Origin: Apostichopus japonicus
Lineage: Eukaryota > Echinodermata > Holothuroidea > Aspidochirotida > Stichopodidae
NCBI RefSeq assembly: GCF_037975245.1
Contig: NC_092573.1
Location: 22,659,265 to 22,723,264 of the forward strand
Length of the DNA stretch: 64,000 nucleotides
Reading direction: 5' to 3'
Position numbers and translations under genes: made by a program. Each line of letters starts with the position of its first letter. The stretch's first letter is position 1. Below, piece by piece: positions 1 through 12,100 of the stretch. Under the pieces are notes generated by a model. The model was not told where the DNA came from and searched no databases. It saw nothing but the letters and a program-made list of their open reading frames with translations.

Positions 1-3000
1 CGCGGTATTACATAGAGTTTTCAACTGGCAAATGGGCTGATTGATCGGATATGGTTAATTGTTAAAATTATTTCTCTTCGCTTGTTTCAGGGAGTAGTTA
101 GATTATTTAAAAAGAGAAATTAAACACAGTGTACGGTTGGTTTCGAAAGTGCCATCTTACTCATTATTTGATGTTGATGTGTTTTTTATTGGTTGCATTT
201 TCGTTAGTTTCTCGCCTGAAATATATATATGATAACCATGACTGTATATAAGCACATTATACTTCATACTAACGGTACCGTATATACTAGTCAATTAAGT
301 GGTGGGTTTTCAATATTATCATTAGTTTTAATTATATTAATAATATAATTCATAAAATGCAAACAATACCAAACGTCAATATTGCATATGAACGTTCAGA
401 TGAACTTTTCAGCTGGAACGTCTGAAGACTTTTTAGAAATTGAAATGATTTTTTTTCCACTCCATGGGCTATCATTTAACTAGCATGGTTTACAGTACAA
501 TTGGAGGCCACCCCACGTAAAAGTTGCAATCCATAAGCCTTTCCGGGCTCTCCCACAATCGTGGTCGCTTAATTAAGCGTCGTAAAAATAACTGCCTGAT
601 GATGATGATGATTATGATTAAATAAACTCCATTGCAACAATGTTTATGTACCGCGTTCCATACATATATTGAATGGTTGACTGAGTAACAGGTGGTCTGT
701 ACGTGAACTCGAAACGTACTTCGAAGGCCAAGGCACTGTATCAACACAAAAACATGCAATGTGAATGCAGCTGATTAGTGACAATTCCTTCACTAGACGC
801 TTTTGGCAAACCTGTTCTGTAGTGTAACTAAGCCCTACAGTTACATTGTATTTGTAAACATCTAAGGATAAGATGATCATTTGAGGGAGGCCAAGACTTT
901 TCGGTGATATTATAGTGTTGTACGCGATTGTCCTTACTTTTAGGTAAATATTCGTAAGTATTTACTCAACTAGGTGCTAGAAATCAGTAGGCCAGTAGTA
1001 GTAGTAATCGAACTAGGGGCCTAGGCTAGTCCTACTGTAGCTCTAGCACAACTTACAAGACAAGTTTCTAAGTTTGTTGGCCTATGATTATTATGCAATG
1101 TATCATGTAGGCTAGCTCTAGGCCTATCTAGATTAGTACTAGTTAGCCTAGGCCTACCTGTTTTTGTAAAGTGTCCCACAGTACAGTATCCACTATCTGG
1201 GTAGGTAGTCCTAACGTAGGCTATAACGAACAAAAAATAGTCATTGCCAAAAAGAGAAAGAAAAGCTGTTGTTTTATGCCAACTGGAAGTATTCCTGTAG
1301 TTGGCCAGAAATTCAAAATGGTTTCTGATTTTTTTGGTTTCTTGAGTTAAAAAATGTGTTGGGTGTTCCAAATATTGGTTAATTGTTGTAGGCATTGGAC
1401 TAATTCAACAGTTTTTGCAATTAATCTATAAAAATCCAACATTAATTTTAAAGTTGTTTTTCTTTCTCTGGACGGATATGATCAAAATTTCAGGTATTGT
1501 TATACTGTAGGTAACATATTTTTTTTGTCTGGTGGTAAGGATAAGTGTATTAGAACTTCCTGATTCACTGAGATTTTGACAACCAAAGAAAAGAATGGAC
1601 CGTTTGGGTTACTGTGGACTTACATTACCTATCCTGCTACTGCAGACTAGGGCTACTGTAACTTAGGCTCAAAAGTTGTTAGCCTACTTTACTTACTATT
1701 TTAGGCTAACCTAGTAGCTTAGGCTATTAGCACTAGGCCTACCAGGTTTAGGCCAAACTTAAGAATTTCACATACTAAAATTCAAGTTCCCACTTCAGCA
1801 CTTCCCATATCAATTACTGTATTGCAATAAAACTTTACAGTAGGCCTATGTTCTTAATCATGTCTCATTACCTGCAGAAAAATGTAAACTACCTTGTTTG
1901 TCTACTGGCAAACAGCAAAATCCACTTGCAAACATGTAGCCTGACTGTAGACTATCATCACCAACCCAGTCATAGGCTAGCCAAGATGTTAAGCCTAGTA
2001 TTATTTTCAACTCAAGTGATTAAAATTATAGCATGTACCAAACAAGACCTCATCTTTTGCTCCTAATATTGACTAATTAAATGAAAGACTTATTCAATGG
2101 TGGAAGTGACTATAAGCTGCTGTAGGGTAGCTATCCAAGCCTTGGCATAGATGTTCATTTTGATGCATTCTTCAGGATACCCTCCCCCACCCCCCCCTTC
2201 CCTCAAATCATGAATTTGACACTAAAAAATAAATTGGCTACAAAAGGGCCAACCTTTGGTAGGGAAAGTACCATTGCATTGTGTGATGATAGGCGTTCCA
2301 AAAAAATACTAATTATCTGATGATAAGATAAAGAACTTATAGTGGAACTGCATTATGGAGAAACATAAATACCGTAGCCAAAGTTAACCTGCTTTAATTT
2401 GTCTTTAACTGTGTATTTCATTGAGAGTAGATATACTAACACTATATCAATAGTTTAGAGGTTGTCCAGGCATCACAAGCTGTAGTATTTCAACGGGACT
2501 GTACTTTGTGCAATCATCCATTTAGGGATTGTCATGTAGACTGCAAACTTAAAGTGGTGACTTAATTAAAATCAATTTCAAAGCTGATTTTTAGTGTACC
2601 AGTTACTGCGGTAACAGTGCTTATGAAAGGCATTCCCCATCATTTCAAAGCAACAATAGTTCCATACGTGTGCATTGATACAGCTCATTCATTCTGTTCC
2701 TTACAGTTTTAATTTAGTTCAAAATTTACAAACTTCCTATGTTTGGAATTTACTATAAATAACATGAACTTCTTTGCATTAAAAAGGGGTTATATTGGGG
2801 AAATCCCTGAGATCTCATTGACAAAGGAGTGGGCTGGATACAGGTCACATAATTTGAAGGCGTACGGTGTTTAAACAACTTGATCCAGAGTACATATGAA
2901 CATAAAATGTATGCAAACACAGTAGAAGCCAAGCATTCCCAAGTTGTGCGCAACTTTAAAGGAAAACTTTAAAATTTTGTGAGAAATATCTTTTGCCAGA

Positions 3001-3108
3001 TTTCCTACCAAATAATGAATGTACTTTTATATATATATCTCCTTCATTATACAGGACCTATATCCAGAGTTATGATTCTACTTTTTTAGGATTAGTAGAA
3101 GCACAGAG
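1..3108. other. 5' flank (or 5' noncoding region) of OTUD7, no coding gene recognised
   Basis: No open frame here resembles a known protein. The stretch contains a SINE copy (about 415-620) and a dense run of TAGGCCTA-like motifs between about 980 and 2000, the same signature seen at the 5' ends of the other genes. The OTUD7 start codon lies just after an acceptor-like TTTTTTAG at 3083-3089. The true promoter and a noncoding first exon are therefore probably within this stretch, but I cannot place them. Confidence 0.5.
415..620 (+). mobile_element. SINE copy without its tRNA head, (GAT)n tail
   Basis: This segment aligns by eye with the minus-strand element at 30776-31040. Shared blocks include TCTGAA..GACTTT.TA.AAATTGAAA.GATT, GTGGC.TCCAATT (inverted relative order preserved) and CGTCGTAAAA.TAACTGC.TGAT. 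It ends in a GAT/ATG microsatellite at about 598-617, typical of a LINE-mobilised SINE tail. The tRNA-like head of the other copy is missing here, so this one is 5'-truncated or more decayed. Confidence 0.6.
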
Positions 3109-6100
3109 ATGGATCAAAGGCAACGTCAACTAGTCGCAAAGTTTGTCCAAGAGACCAATCTGGATAGAGAACTTGCCGTTGATATCCTCGCAGGTACTGC
3201 ACAACATGTCTCTTTTTTAAAGCAGATTTGAGTTAAAACATTTGGGTTTTGGGTAATCGGTGCTCAATTACCATCGTTAGAGTACTTGTACCATGAGAAG
3301 GTCTGCAATAAATTGAAACATATCATACAAGACCCAACACACCCTTTGTTTCAGCACTATAATTACAACCGCTCTGGACTGCGTTTATGCCCACCACGTA
3401 CACTTAGGGGCCGCTACAGATACTCATTTGTGCCTAACTCTATCCATATGTTTAATTCACAAGTGAGAGATTAGGTTCTTATTTGTAGTCACTTGCTGTA
3501 TATATGTTTGTATTACTGTATGTGTATCGCAGTCTATTGATACATATACTATTGCTTTTTTTTTTTTTTTCGTTTACCACCTGTGTAAGCCGAATTTCCG
3601 ATTGGGGACAATAAATTCAAATTCAATTCAATTCAAGTACCATTAACAATCAGAAAATACATAACTCAAAAAGAGAGTCCAGGTTCAGATTTCATCAGAG
3701 TTGAAGGACATAGGAAAAGTAAAAAAGTGACCACAATCAGAGTATACATTTAAATTTAGTGTTTGTAGCATATATCTTTTATAGGGAAATCTGTTGACAT
3801 CAGCCTCCGTTTGACGTACAGTATAACAGTACAATTATGGGAGGAATCTTTTGGTGTTTGAAAGAGGGCATTGACGGTGCCTCATAATTTCACTCGGGGG
3901 TGTGGGGGTGGGGAGTAAATTTTAATGTACTGTGGATTAAGCAAATCATTTGTACCTTTTCCAAGGGTTCTCTAGTTCTCTACCAATGGGGATTTTAGAA
4001 TATGAGAAGATTAAATAATTAAATAAATTAAGATGTAAAATCACAATTTGTGGCGTAGCAAACAGTTCGTCAATTTGCCATTTTTAATAGTCAGTACTGT
4101 CCAGCAGTCAAAGTAATGAGTGAATGACGATTCTTACAAAGAACATTATTTCATCTGTTAAAGGTTTATTTTCTTCTGATCATTTCTAAGGTTATTGAAT
4201 ATTTAGACAAGTTTCAAATATAAGTGATATATATAAAGATTGTATGCAATCATATCTGTGTGTGCGTAGACTGAACAATAGCAGCTAACCTTGCATTGTA
4301 ACATCTCATTATTAACCCCAGGATGATCGGGAAGGACACAATTAAAATGCATTAGTGAGGCTTGGTCAGCTGTAGTACACAGCTACTGTAACAGTGTACA
4401 GTGTTTAAAGGGAGGAAATTATGTTGAATAAATTAAAGCAAATGTTAGAAGTCCCACTGTCATCCAAGGTGCTCTCTGTAGTACACTACTGTAAGTGTAC
4501 AATGTTAAAAGGGAGGAAATAATGTTGGATAAACCAAAGCACGTGTTAGAAGTCCCACTGTCATCCAAGGTGCTCTCTTTAGTGCATTACTGTATGTGTA
4601 CAGTGTTTAAAGGGAGGAAATTATGTTGAATAAACCAAAGCATATGTTAGAAGTCCCACTGTCATCCAAGGTGCTCTCTGTACAGTAGTATGCTACTGTA
4701 AGTGTACAGTGTTTAAAGGGGGGGGGGGGTAGATAATGTTGGATGAACCAAATCACATGTTAGAAGTCCCACTGTCATCCAAGGTGCTCTCTGTAGTATG
4801 CTAAGGGTGTGTTTTAAAGGATACCATTGTACTGGATAAACCAAAGCATTAAACGGAGCTAATATTGAAATTGATTTTAGAATTGTTTTGATTATTCTGT
4901 ACTGAAAACCCAGCACAATGCAGTTTGTGAGCTTGCAAAAGCTGATCTAATTTGGCATGTGAAAATCAATTAGTATTCATTTTGGAAAATAAGATATCTG
5001 GGTGGATGTCCCTGTTTATCATTTGCAATCTTCATTTTGTGCATGGTCATGTTCTGGTCCTTTGTGTTTAGAGGTTCAGTAAATCTGTGTGAACCTAATG
5101 AAGTTTGGTTTTTGTCCATTTTATATTATCTTTGTAAATAATAATGTTGTGTATGAATTGTAGATTTGTCTGATAGTTTCCTTAACCTCTCTAAAACATT
5201 ACATTTTAATATATCGTTGTAAACCTCTCTAAAACACTACATTTAATGTATTGATTTTTGGGTCACTAAACAGGAACAGAATGGAATTACCAGACTGCAG
5301 TGCAAGTATTCAACAGGATGCTGAAGACCAATGATCGTAGGCTCAGTTTCTCAAGTCCTCCGAGTAAACCCACTCAGGCCATCTCTAATCACAAGATTAT
5401 AGATGATCCTCCCCCAAAATATGAGAGGTCACCTCGTCAATCTCCAGGTAACTTTTTTTTTATGAGGAAGGTGGAGTTGGCAGATTTGTTTCTATCCAAA
5501 GGCTGATATATGGTATGACCAGTATGAGGTACGTACAGTACAGTATGAGGTATGGCGGCTACAGACACAGTATGTGGTATGACTGCTATGTACAGTACGT
5601 AGTATGGCCACTATGTACAATACAAGGTATGACAGCTATGTACAGTACATGGTATGACCGCTACGTACACTGCGTGGTATGGCCACCATGTACAATACGA
5701 GGTATGACAGCTATGTACAGTACATGGTATGACCGCTAGTACACTCCGTGGTATGGCCACTATGTACACTGCGTGGTATGACCGCTAGTACACTGCGTAG
5801 TATGGCCACTATGTACAGTACAGGATATGACAGCTATGTACAGTACATGGTATGACCGCTACGTACACTGCGTGGTATGGCCACTATGTACAATACGAGG
5901 TATGACAGCTATGTACAGTACATGGTATGACCGCTACGTACACTGCGTGGTATGGCCACTATGTACACTGCGTGGTATGACCGCTACGTTCACTGCGTGG
6001 TATGGCCACTATGTACACTGCGTGGTATGACCGCTACGTACAGTGAGTGGTATGACCGCTACGTACACTGCGTGGTATGACCGCTACGTACAGTACGTGG

Positions 6101-9100
6101 TATGACCGCTATGTACAGTACGAGGTATGACAGCTATGTACAGTACATGGTATGACCGCTACGTACACTGCGTGGTATGACCGCTACGTACAGTGAGTGG
6201 TATGACCGCTATGTACACTGCGTGGTATGACCGCAACGTACAGTGCGTGGTATGACCGCTATGTACAATACGAGGTATGACCGCAACGTACAGTGCGTGG
6301 TATGACCGCTATGTACAATACGAGGTATGACCGCTATGTACAGTACATAGTATGACTGCTATGTACAGTGGGAGGTATGATCGCTACGTACAGTACGTGG
6401 TATGACTGCTACGTACAGCACGAGATATGACCGCTATGTACAATTCGTGGTAATCTTTTATTGCAAACGTGTTTTTGAGTATTTATGTATTGACCACACT
6501 TACTGCAAAAGTCCTAATTTATCAATCTTTTCTTCCTCATTTGAAAAATTTGATGCAGTCACTCAAAATTGATTAATGTGAAAGGACACAAAACCAGGGT
6601 GCAACAAATCGTAAAAGAATGTAAAATCCATGGAATTTGAAAAGCAACATACATGTGTGATATAACACACATTTACAGATTGGCAAATGAAACGTCATCG
6701 TCGATTTTATTGTATCTTGCCATACATGATTCTAGTACCAAGTGCTACCCTTTCTGTCCTTGAAGGATCACCAGAGGCTAGACCATTGCATAGAGGAATA
6801 TCCTACGCTCATCTCAAAGCCACGAAGGGAGGGAAGACCCTGAAGTTACCTGTCACTGTCGTGGAGAAAGATGAAGCAAAGGTGGATTCCCACGGTTACT
6901 ATTTCATGCTCCCAGACCTACGCGTCCTCCCTTCAGAACTCAGTCAAATCATCAAGGAAGATCTGTTAGATATGGGAATGATGAAAAATCTTCAGAAAAA
7001 TGGTGAGAGAGTATAAAACAACCATGTAAACATTAAATGTATTAATTTGAAAAACAGGTTTTTGCTGTTTACTCAACATCAAGAAATTGTATCATGCTTT
7101 CCTACAGCTGAAAATTCTGTCAAGCATGTTACAGTGTTCCTGTTTGTTAAGCTTTCTATGCATGATTCAAAAATTCAATGATAGTGATTGGTCAATATAG
7201 GGGTTGGTTATGTGTCAAAATTATGCAAATTGTGGTCCCCAGAATAAGGTGACCATATTTGCCTGACTGGAATCAGGGACATTTATTGTGTGACTGATAT
7301 GGGGGAGGGGTCTAAGGGGAGGGGTGTCCCCCTGAAAATTTTCAAGTGCCTAAGGTGCTTAGATGTAAAATGGTGATACTTAGAAGCACTTTTCAAATCA
7401 ACTTTATTTTCAAAAATGTAGCTTTTTCTTAGATGAAATTTACTTACTTTACGAAGGAGTGCTAGGCTAGATCGATCTAGCATATTCCACTTTACATTGG
7501 CCCACCTGAAATACTGGTTAGTTCCGTTCTGCGACTGCACACTTGACTAAATTTTGTTTTTACAATTATTTTACTAATAATGTGGGATATTTTCGACATT
7601 CCTGAACATTTTGACGAATCGGGGACATTTTCGGGGACACTTGCTCATCAGGGACAGCACACTGTAATCAGGGACTGTCCCCAAAAATCGGGACGTCTGG
7701 TCACCTTACCCCAGAACCCTGTTCTGTGACTCCAGTAAGAAGGCCTCTTTTTGGGTTTGCTACTTGGTTATGCTATATAGTCAGATGCACAGACAAATAT
7801 GTAGTTGAGAATACCAACAGGATTAAGTATGAACATGTATTAAAGCAATTTATGAACAGATATGAAGCAATTATGCAAAATATGTATTTTTTTATCTTTT
7901 GAAATTTGTTTTCTTCATATTATCAGGTCACCTGAATTGGTGGACTTCTGCTAATACTTGTTCCCCTCTGTACACCATGACAACATCAGGGGATGGTAAT
8001 TGTTTATTGCATGCTGCCACTCTGTGTAAGTACAGTTAATCTATCTATATCAAATAATATAGATTTTAGGTTAAATCCCACAAGAATTATTTACATTACA
8101 TATATCTCTTAAAAGAACACGTTTAAGCTGGATTTCTCATTTCTGCCACCCGTGACAGACCGTGCGGTAATATTCACAGATAATAGGATAGCCATCCATT
8201 TAACTGAGAGATATTTTGCGATGACAAAAATATGAACTTACTTTCCTTTTTGTTGTTATCCACACAGCAATATGGGGTATGCACGATAGAGAGCTGACTT
8301 TACGCTCAGCCTTAAATCAGGTCTTGACAGACGAGAAGTTCACCATTAAAATGAAAAAGATACAGCGTAGATGGAAGAGGCAACAGATGCAAGTCAACCA
8401 AGAGGTGAGCACATTTACCTCCTCCAGAACAAGAACAGTCCTTCACTCCCTGATTCTTCCTCTCCCAATCCTCACCCCCTGATTCTCCCTCCCTCACACC
8501 CGATTTTCCCTCACTTGCTGATTCTCCCTCTCACCATTCCACCCCTCAACCCTGATTTTCCATCCTCACCCCCGATTCTCCCTCACCTGCTGATTCTCCC
8601 TTTCACTATCCCATCCCTCACTCCCTGATTCTTCCTCCCTCACCCCCTGATTCTCCCTCCCTCACACTTGATTCTCCCTCACTCCTGATTCTCCCTCTCC
8701 CACCCGTCACTCCCTGAATCTCCATCCCCCCTGTTTCTCCCTCCCCCACAGCCTGTGTCTTTATAATACGCCTCAGGTCACCTCTGACCCCGAGGATGCC
8801 TGGAAGAAAAGTTTTGATTCTGAAAGCGATTACGCCACAAGTTTGACATTTGAGCTCAAGTCACACTGCTAAAAGTGTCCTTTGTGCTGTAGGTTTGATT
8901 TGAAGCTGGAGGTTTTTTACTTGATCTGGGCCTGATACAAATCCAAGCCCAGTGTCAATCAGTAAAGGATGTTTTATGTTCAAAGTTAATTTCACGCTCT
9001 GCTATTTTTAGCGCAAGTTCCTCGAATGTTTTTCGTTGTAGCATATTTCCACCTTGATTGGTCCTCCTGTTTTTTCCTTGGACCTTATGGACACCCTCAT

Positions 9101-12100
9101 TCTCAGCTTTGATTAAAATTATAAATGGAGATTTTAGACTTGTTAAGTTTTTCGATATCGGAGAAAACGGAGTGTGAAAAAAAATACCACCAAGGGCATC
9201 CCAACGCAGCCTCTAACAGTTTCTGTAACCCTCTTAGAAAACATGTAAAATGTGCAAAGCCAAACGAGCTGCAGATGGTTCTCGCAGTTTTATTACTTCC
9301 TCCTGGGGTTATCCATCTGTTACAAAGTCTCCAGCCATCTGCTCTGATTATCAGAGGGTACTTTGTTTTTGGAAAGATGGAATGAGCCGCGAGGAGAGAG
9401 AGTATACTTTTGATAATTGCTTCTTACAGTTTGCAGTTACCAAAAGTAATAAAAAAAAAATTAAAGTCAAACACTAAAATATAGACTGAACAAAATGCAT
9501 CTTTAATATGTAAAATATTTTATGTTGCATGTTTGAAAAATTGCTATCATATTGAACCTATTGCTTTATATTCTAAAAATAGCCAACGTTTCTTAACTTC
9601 AAGGCAACCATTGAAGAGGATATCATTTTCTACCGTAATGGAGATTTTTAATACATGTATAATAGCTAATAGTCATACATGCAGAAATCCTACAAAATTG
9701 GTTTATTAGAAAAGATCAAAAGTAGAGATGGTTTGGTTTTTTTCGTTTTGACTGTCAAGTGGTTTATTTATTGTGACTGTTTACTCTAACCTCATACACA
9801 GTCAGGAAAGCATATTTTTGATCACAGACCATACAAAAGTTAGTTCAAACTAATCCCTTTTGCCCATATTTTGATTTGAGTTTGTTTGACTCTCGACAGC
9901 ATTTTAGTTGGCCTTTAAGTATCGAGAATTGAAATGAAGTAAGTGAAATATGGAAGATTAATTCAAGGTGAACAAAAATCTGAAAGTTTATAAATCAAAG
10001 GATCTTCTCATATTTTTTGACGCTACTGTTGAAAACTCCTGTCTTCCTCCCTCCCACCCACCCTCCCTCCCACCCTCCCTCCCTCCCTCCCACCCTCCCT
10101 CCTTCCCAATCTGTTCTCTAATTCTCTCAATTCAATATATTCACAGCAATTAACCAGATATGTGAATTTAGTTTGTTCTTTCTTCTATTGTAAGGGCCTC
10201 CAATTCACTATTGTAGCTGAAACATGAGTCCCCGATGAAAGCATTAACATTAAGCCACTAATTTGGGGGGGGGGGGGGGAGGGGGCAAGGTGCAATGAAC
10301 CACATGTTTACTAATAACTCACATTTTTGCAAGAAAGCTTTTATTAACAAAAACAAGTCCATTAGACTGGGGCTCTCAGCTTCAGAGTATGAAGAGATTT
10401 CTGGGGCTGCATCAAATATTAGCAAACACTTCTCTGCAAGAGGCAGGTGAAGAGAAGCCCATTTTGCATTTAATAAGGTTCCCTTGGAAAGATGTTATAA
10501 GAAACTGGAGAAAAAAAAATAGTACTAGCAGTATTATGAGTTTGCCCATTGAAGTTACTGAGATGGACATTTATAGTTTGACTTGTTCTTCGGTCATTCT
10601 GTGAGAGCCTCCAAGTATTATTGTAGAATGTTATTTACCTGTTGTGAAATAGATGCTAAAGATTGAATCATCATAATCATTCACTTAAAATTTTCTCATT
10701 TGACGTATTACAAAATGCTAGGTAATTAGTATAGGAATGTAGTTTACTGCACTTTTTCCTTTCCTCTGGAGTATTAAAAGCATCACAAAAACTGAGTCAT
10801 AACAAACGGACTTTCTCTCTGTTTTGTATCGCTAGCTTGGTTTAGAGTACACAGCAGCTGAGTGGGAAACTGAATGGGATAATGTATTGAAGTTATCCTC
10901 CACCAAGCCAAGACACCATCGATCTCCAGGGAAACAGTTGGAGGAGGAGGAGGCCAAGTAAGTCTCCTTGTTGCAACACAGGATGTTTACATCCTCTTCC
11001 AGCACAAGCCAAATTGTAAACAGTTTTTGTAACTTTCAAAGGATACATGTATCGTAGTGTAAAAGTTGATTGAGCTTCAAAACTTGGTATGTACATCCTG
11101 GTTAATGAGTGGAAGAAAATTTAAGGGAAACTCCCAATCCTGCGGCTGAAATTGAGGGATATTCCTGCATCTGAAGTCGAGGGATACTCCTGCGGCTGAA
11201 GTCGGTGGATATTCCTGCGGCTGAAGTCGGTGGATATTCCTGCGGCTGAAGTCGGTGGATATTCCTGCGGCTGAGGTTGAGAGATATACCTGCGGCTGAA
11301 GTCAAGGGATATACCTGCGGCTGAAGTGGAGGGATATTCCTGCGGCTGAAGTCGGGGTATACCTGCGGTTAAAGTCGAGGGATATACCTGCGGCTGAAGT
11401 CGAGGAATATACCTGCGGCTGAAGTCAGGGATATTCCTGTGGCTGAAGTTGGGGGATATACCTGCGGCTGAAGTTTGGGGATATACCTGCGGCTGTAGGC
11501 AAGGGATATACCTGCGGCTGAATCAGTAATCAGTTAAGATATCTTGTCTGTTAGACTTCAGTTCAAACTAATGTAGCTGTACACTTCCAGCAACAGGTGG
11601 TTTGAAGTCTGCTCTGATCAAAATATCTCAAAAACTGTACACAATCAGCTTAAATTTGAAACAAGATCTTCTCCAGAAAAGAACAGTTTTCAGATTAGTA
11701 TTATTCTCAGAAACAACAAACACTCATTTGTTTTGACAGCTCGATGTCAGCAGATGTCACATACGAGAGCCTGGAAGAAATCCACGTCTTTGTGTTGGCA
11801 CACATCTTACTCCGACCGATCATAGTCGTCTCGGACAAACTGCTTCGTGACCAAAACGGGGAACCGTTAGCTCCGAACACCTTTGGTGGGATTTATCTAC
11901 CTCTAGAGAGCCCTCCGGAGAAATGCTGCAGATCACCGATAGTCTTGGCCTACGATGCATCCCACTTCTGCGCTCTTCTACCGATGAATAGTACCAAGAA
12001 AAGTATTCCAAGTGAGTGATGTTTTTTCTTAGACCTTTTTTGCATGATTCATGAAGAATTCATGGTTAAGTCTGTATTTGAGTTGTACATAACTGTGGTA

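Noticed and set aside
1021-1395. Minus-strand open frame of 124 codons upstream of OTUD7
   Set aside because: No recognisable domain and no splice or codon-bias support. It overlaps the TAGGC-rich stretch.
5515-6030. Plus-strand frames rich in Tyr, Trp and Cys with a 25-residue repeat
   Set aside because: They are produced by the 25-bp minisatellite in an intron.
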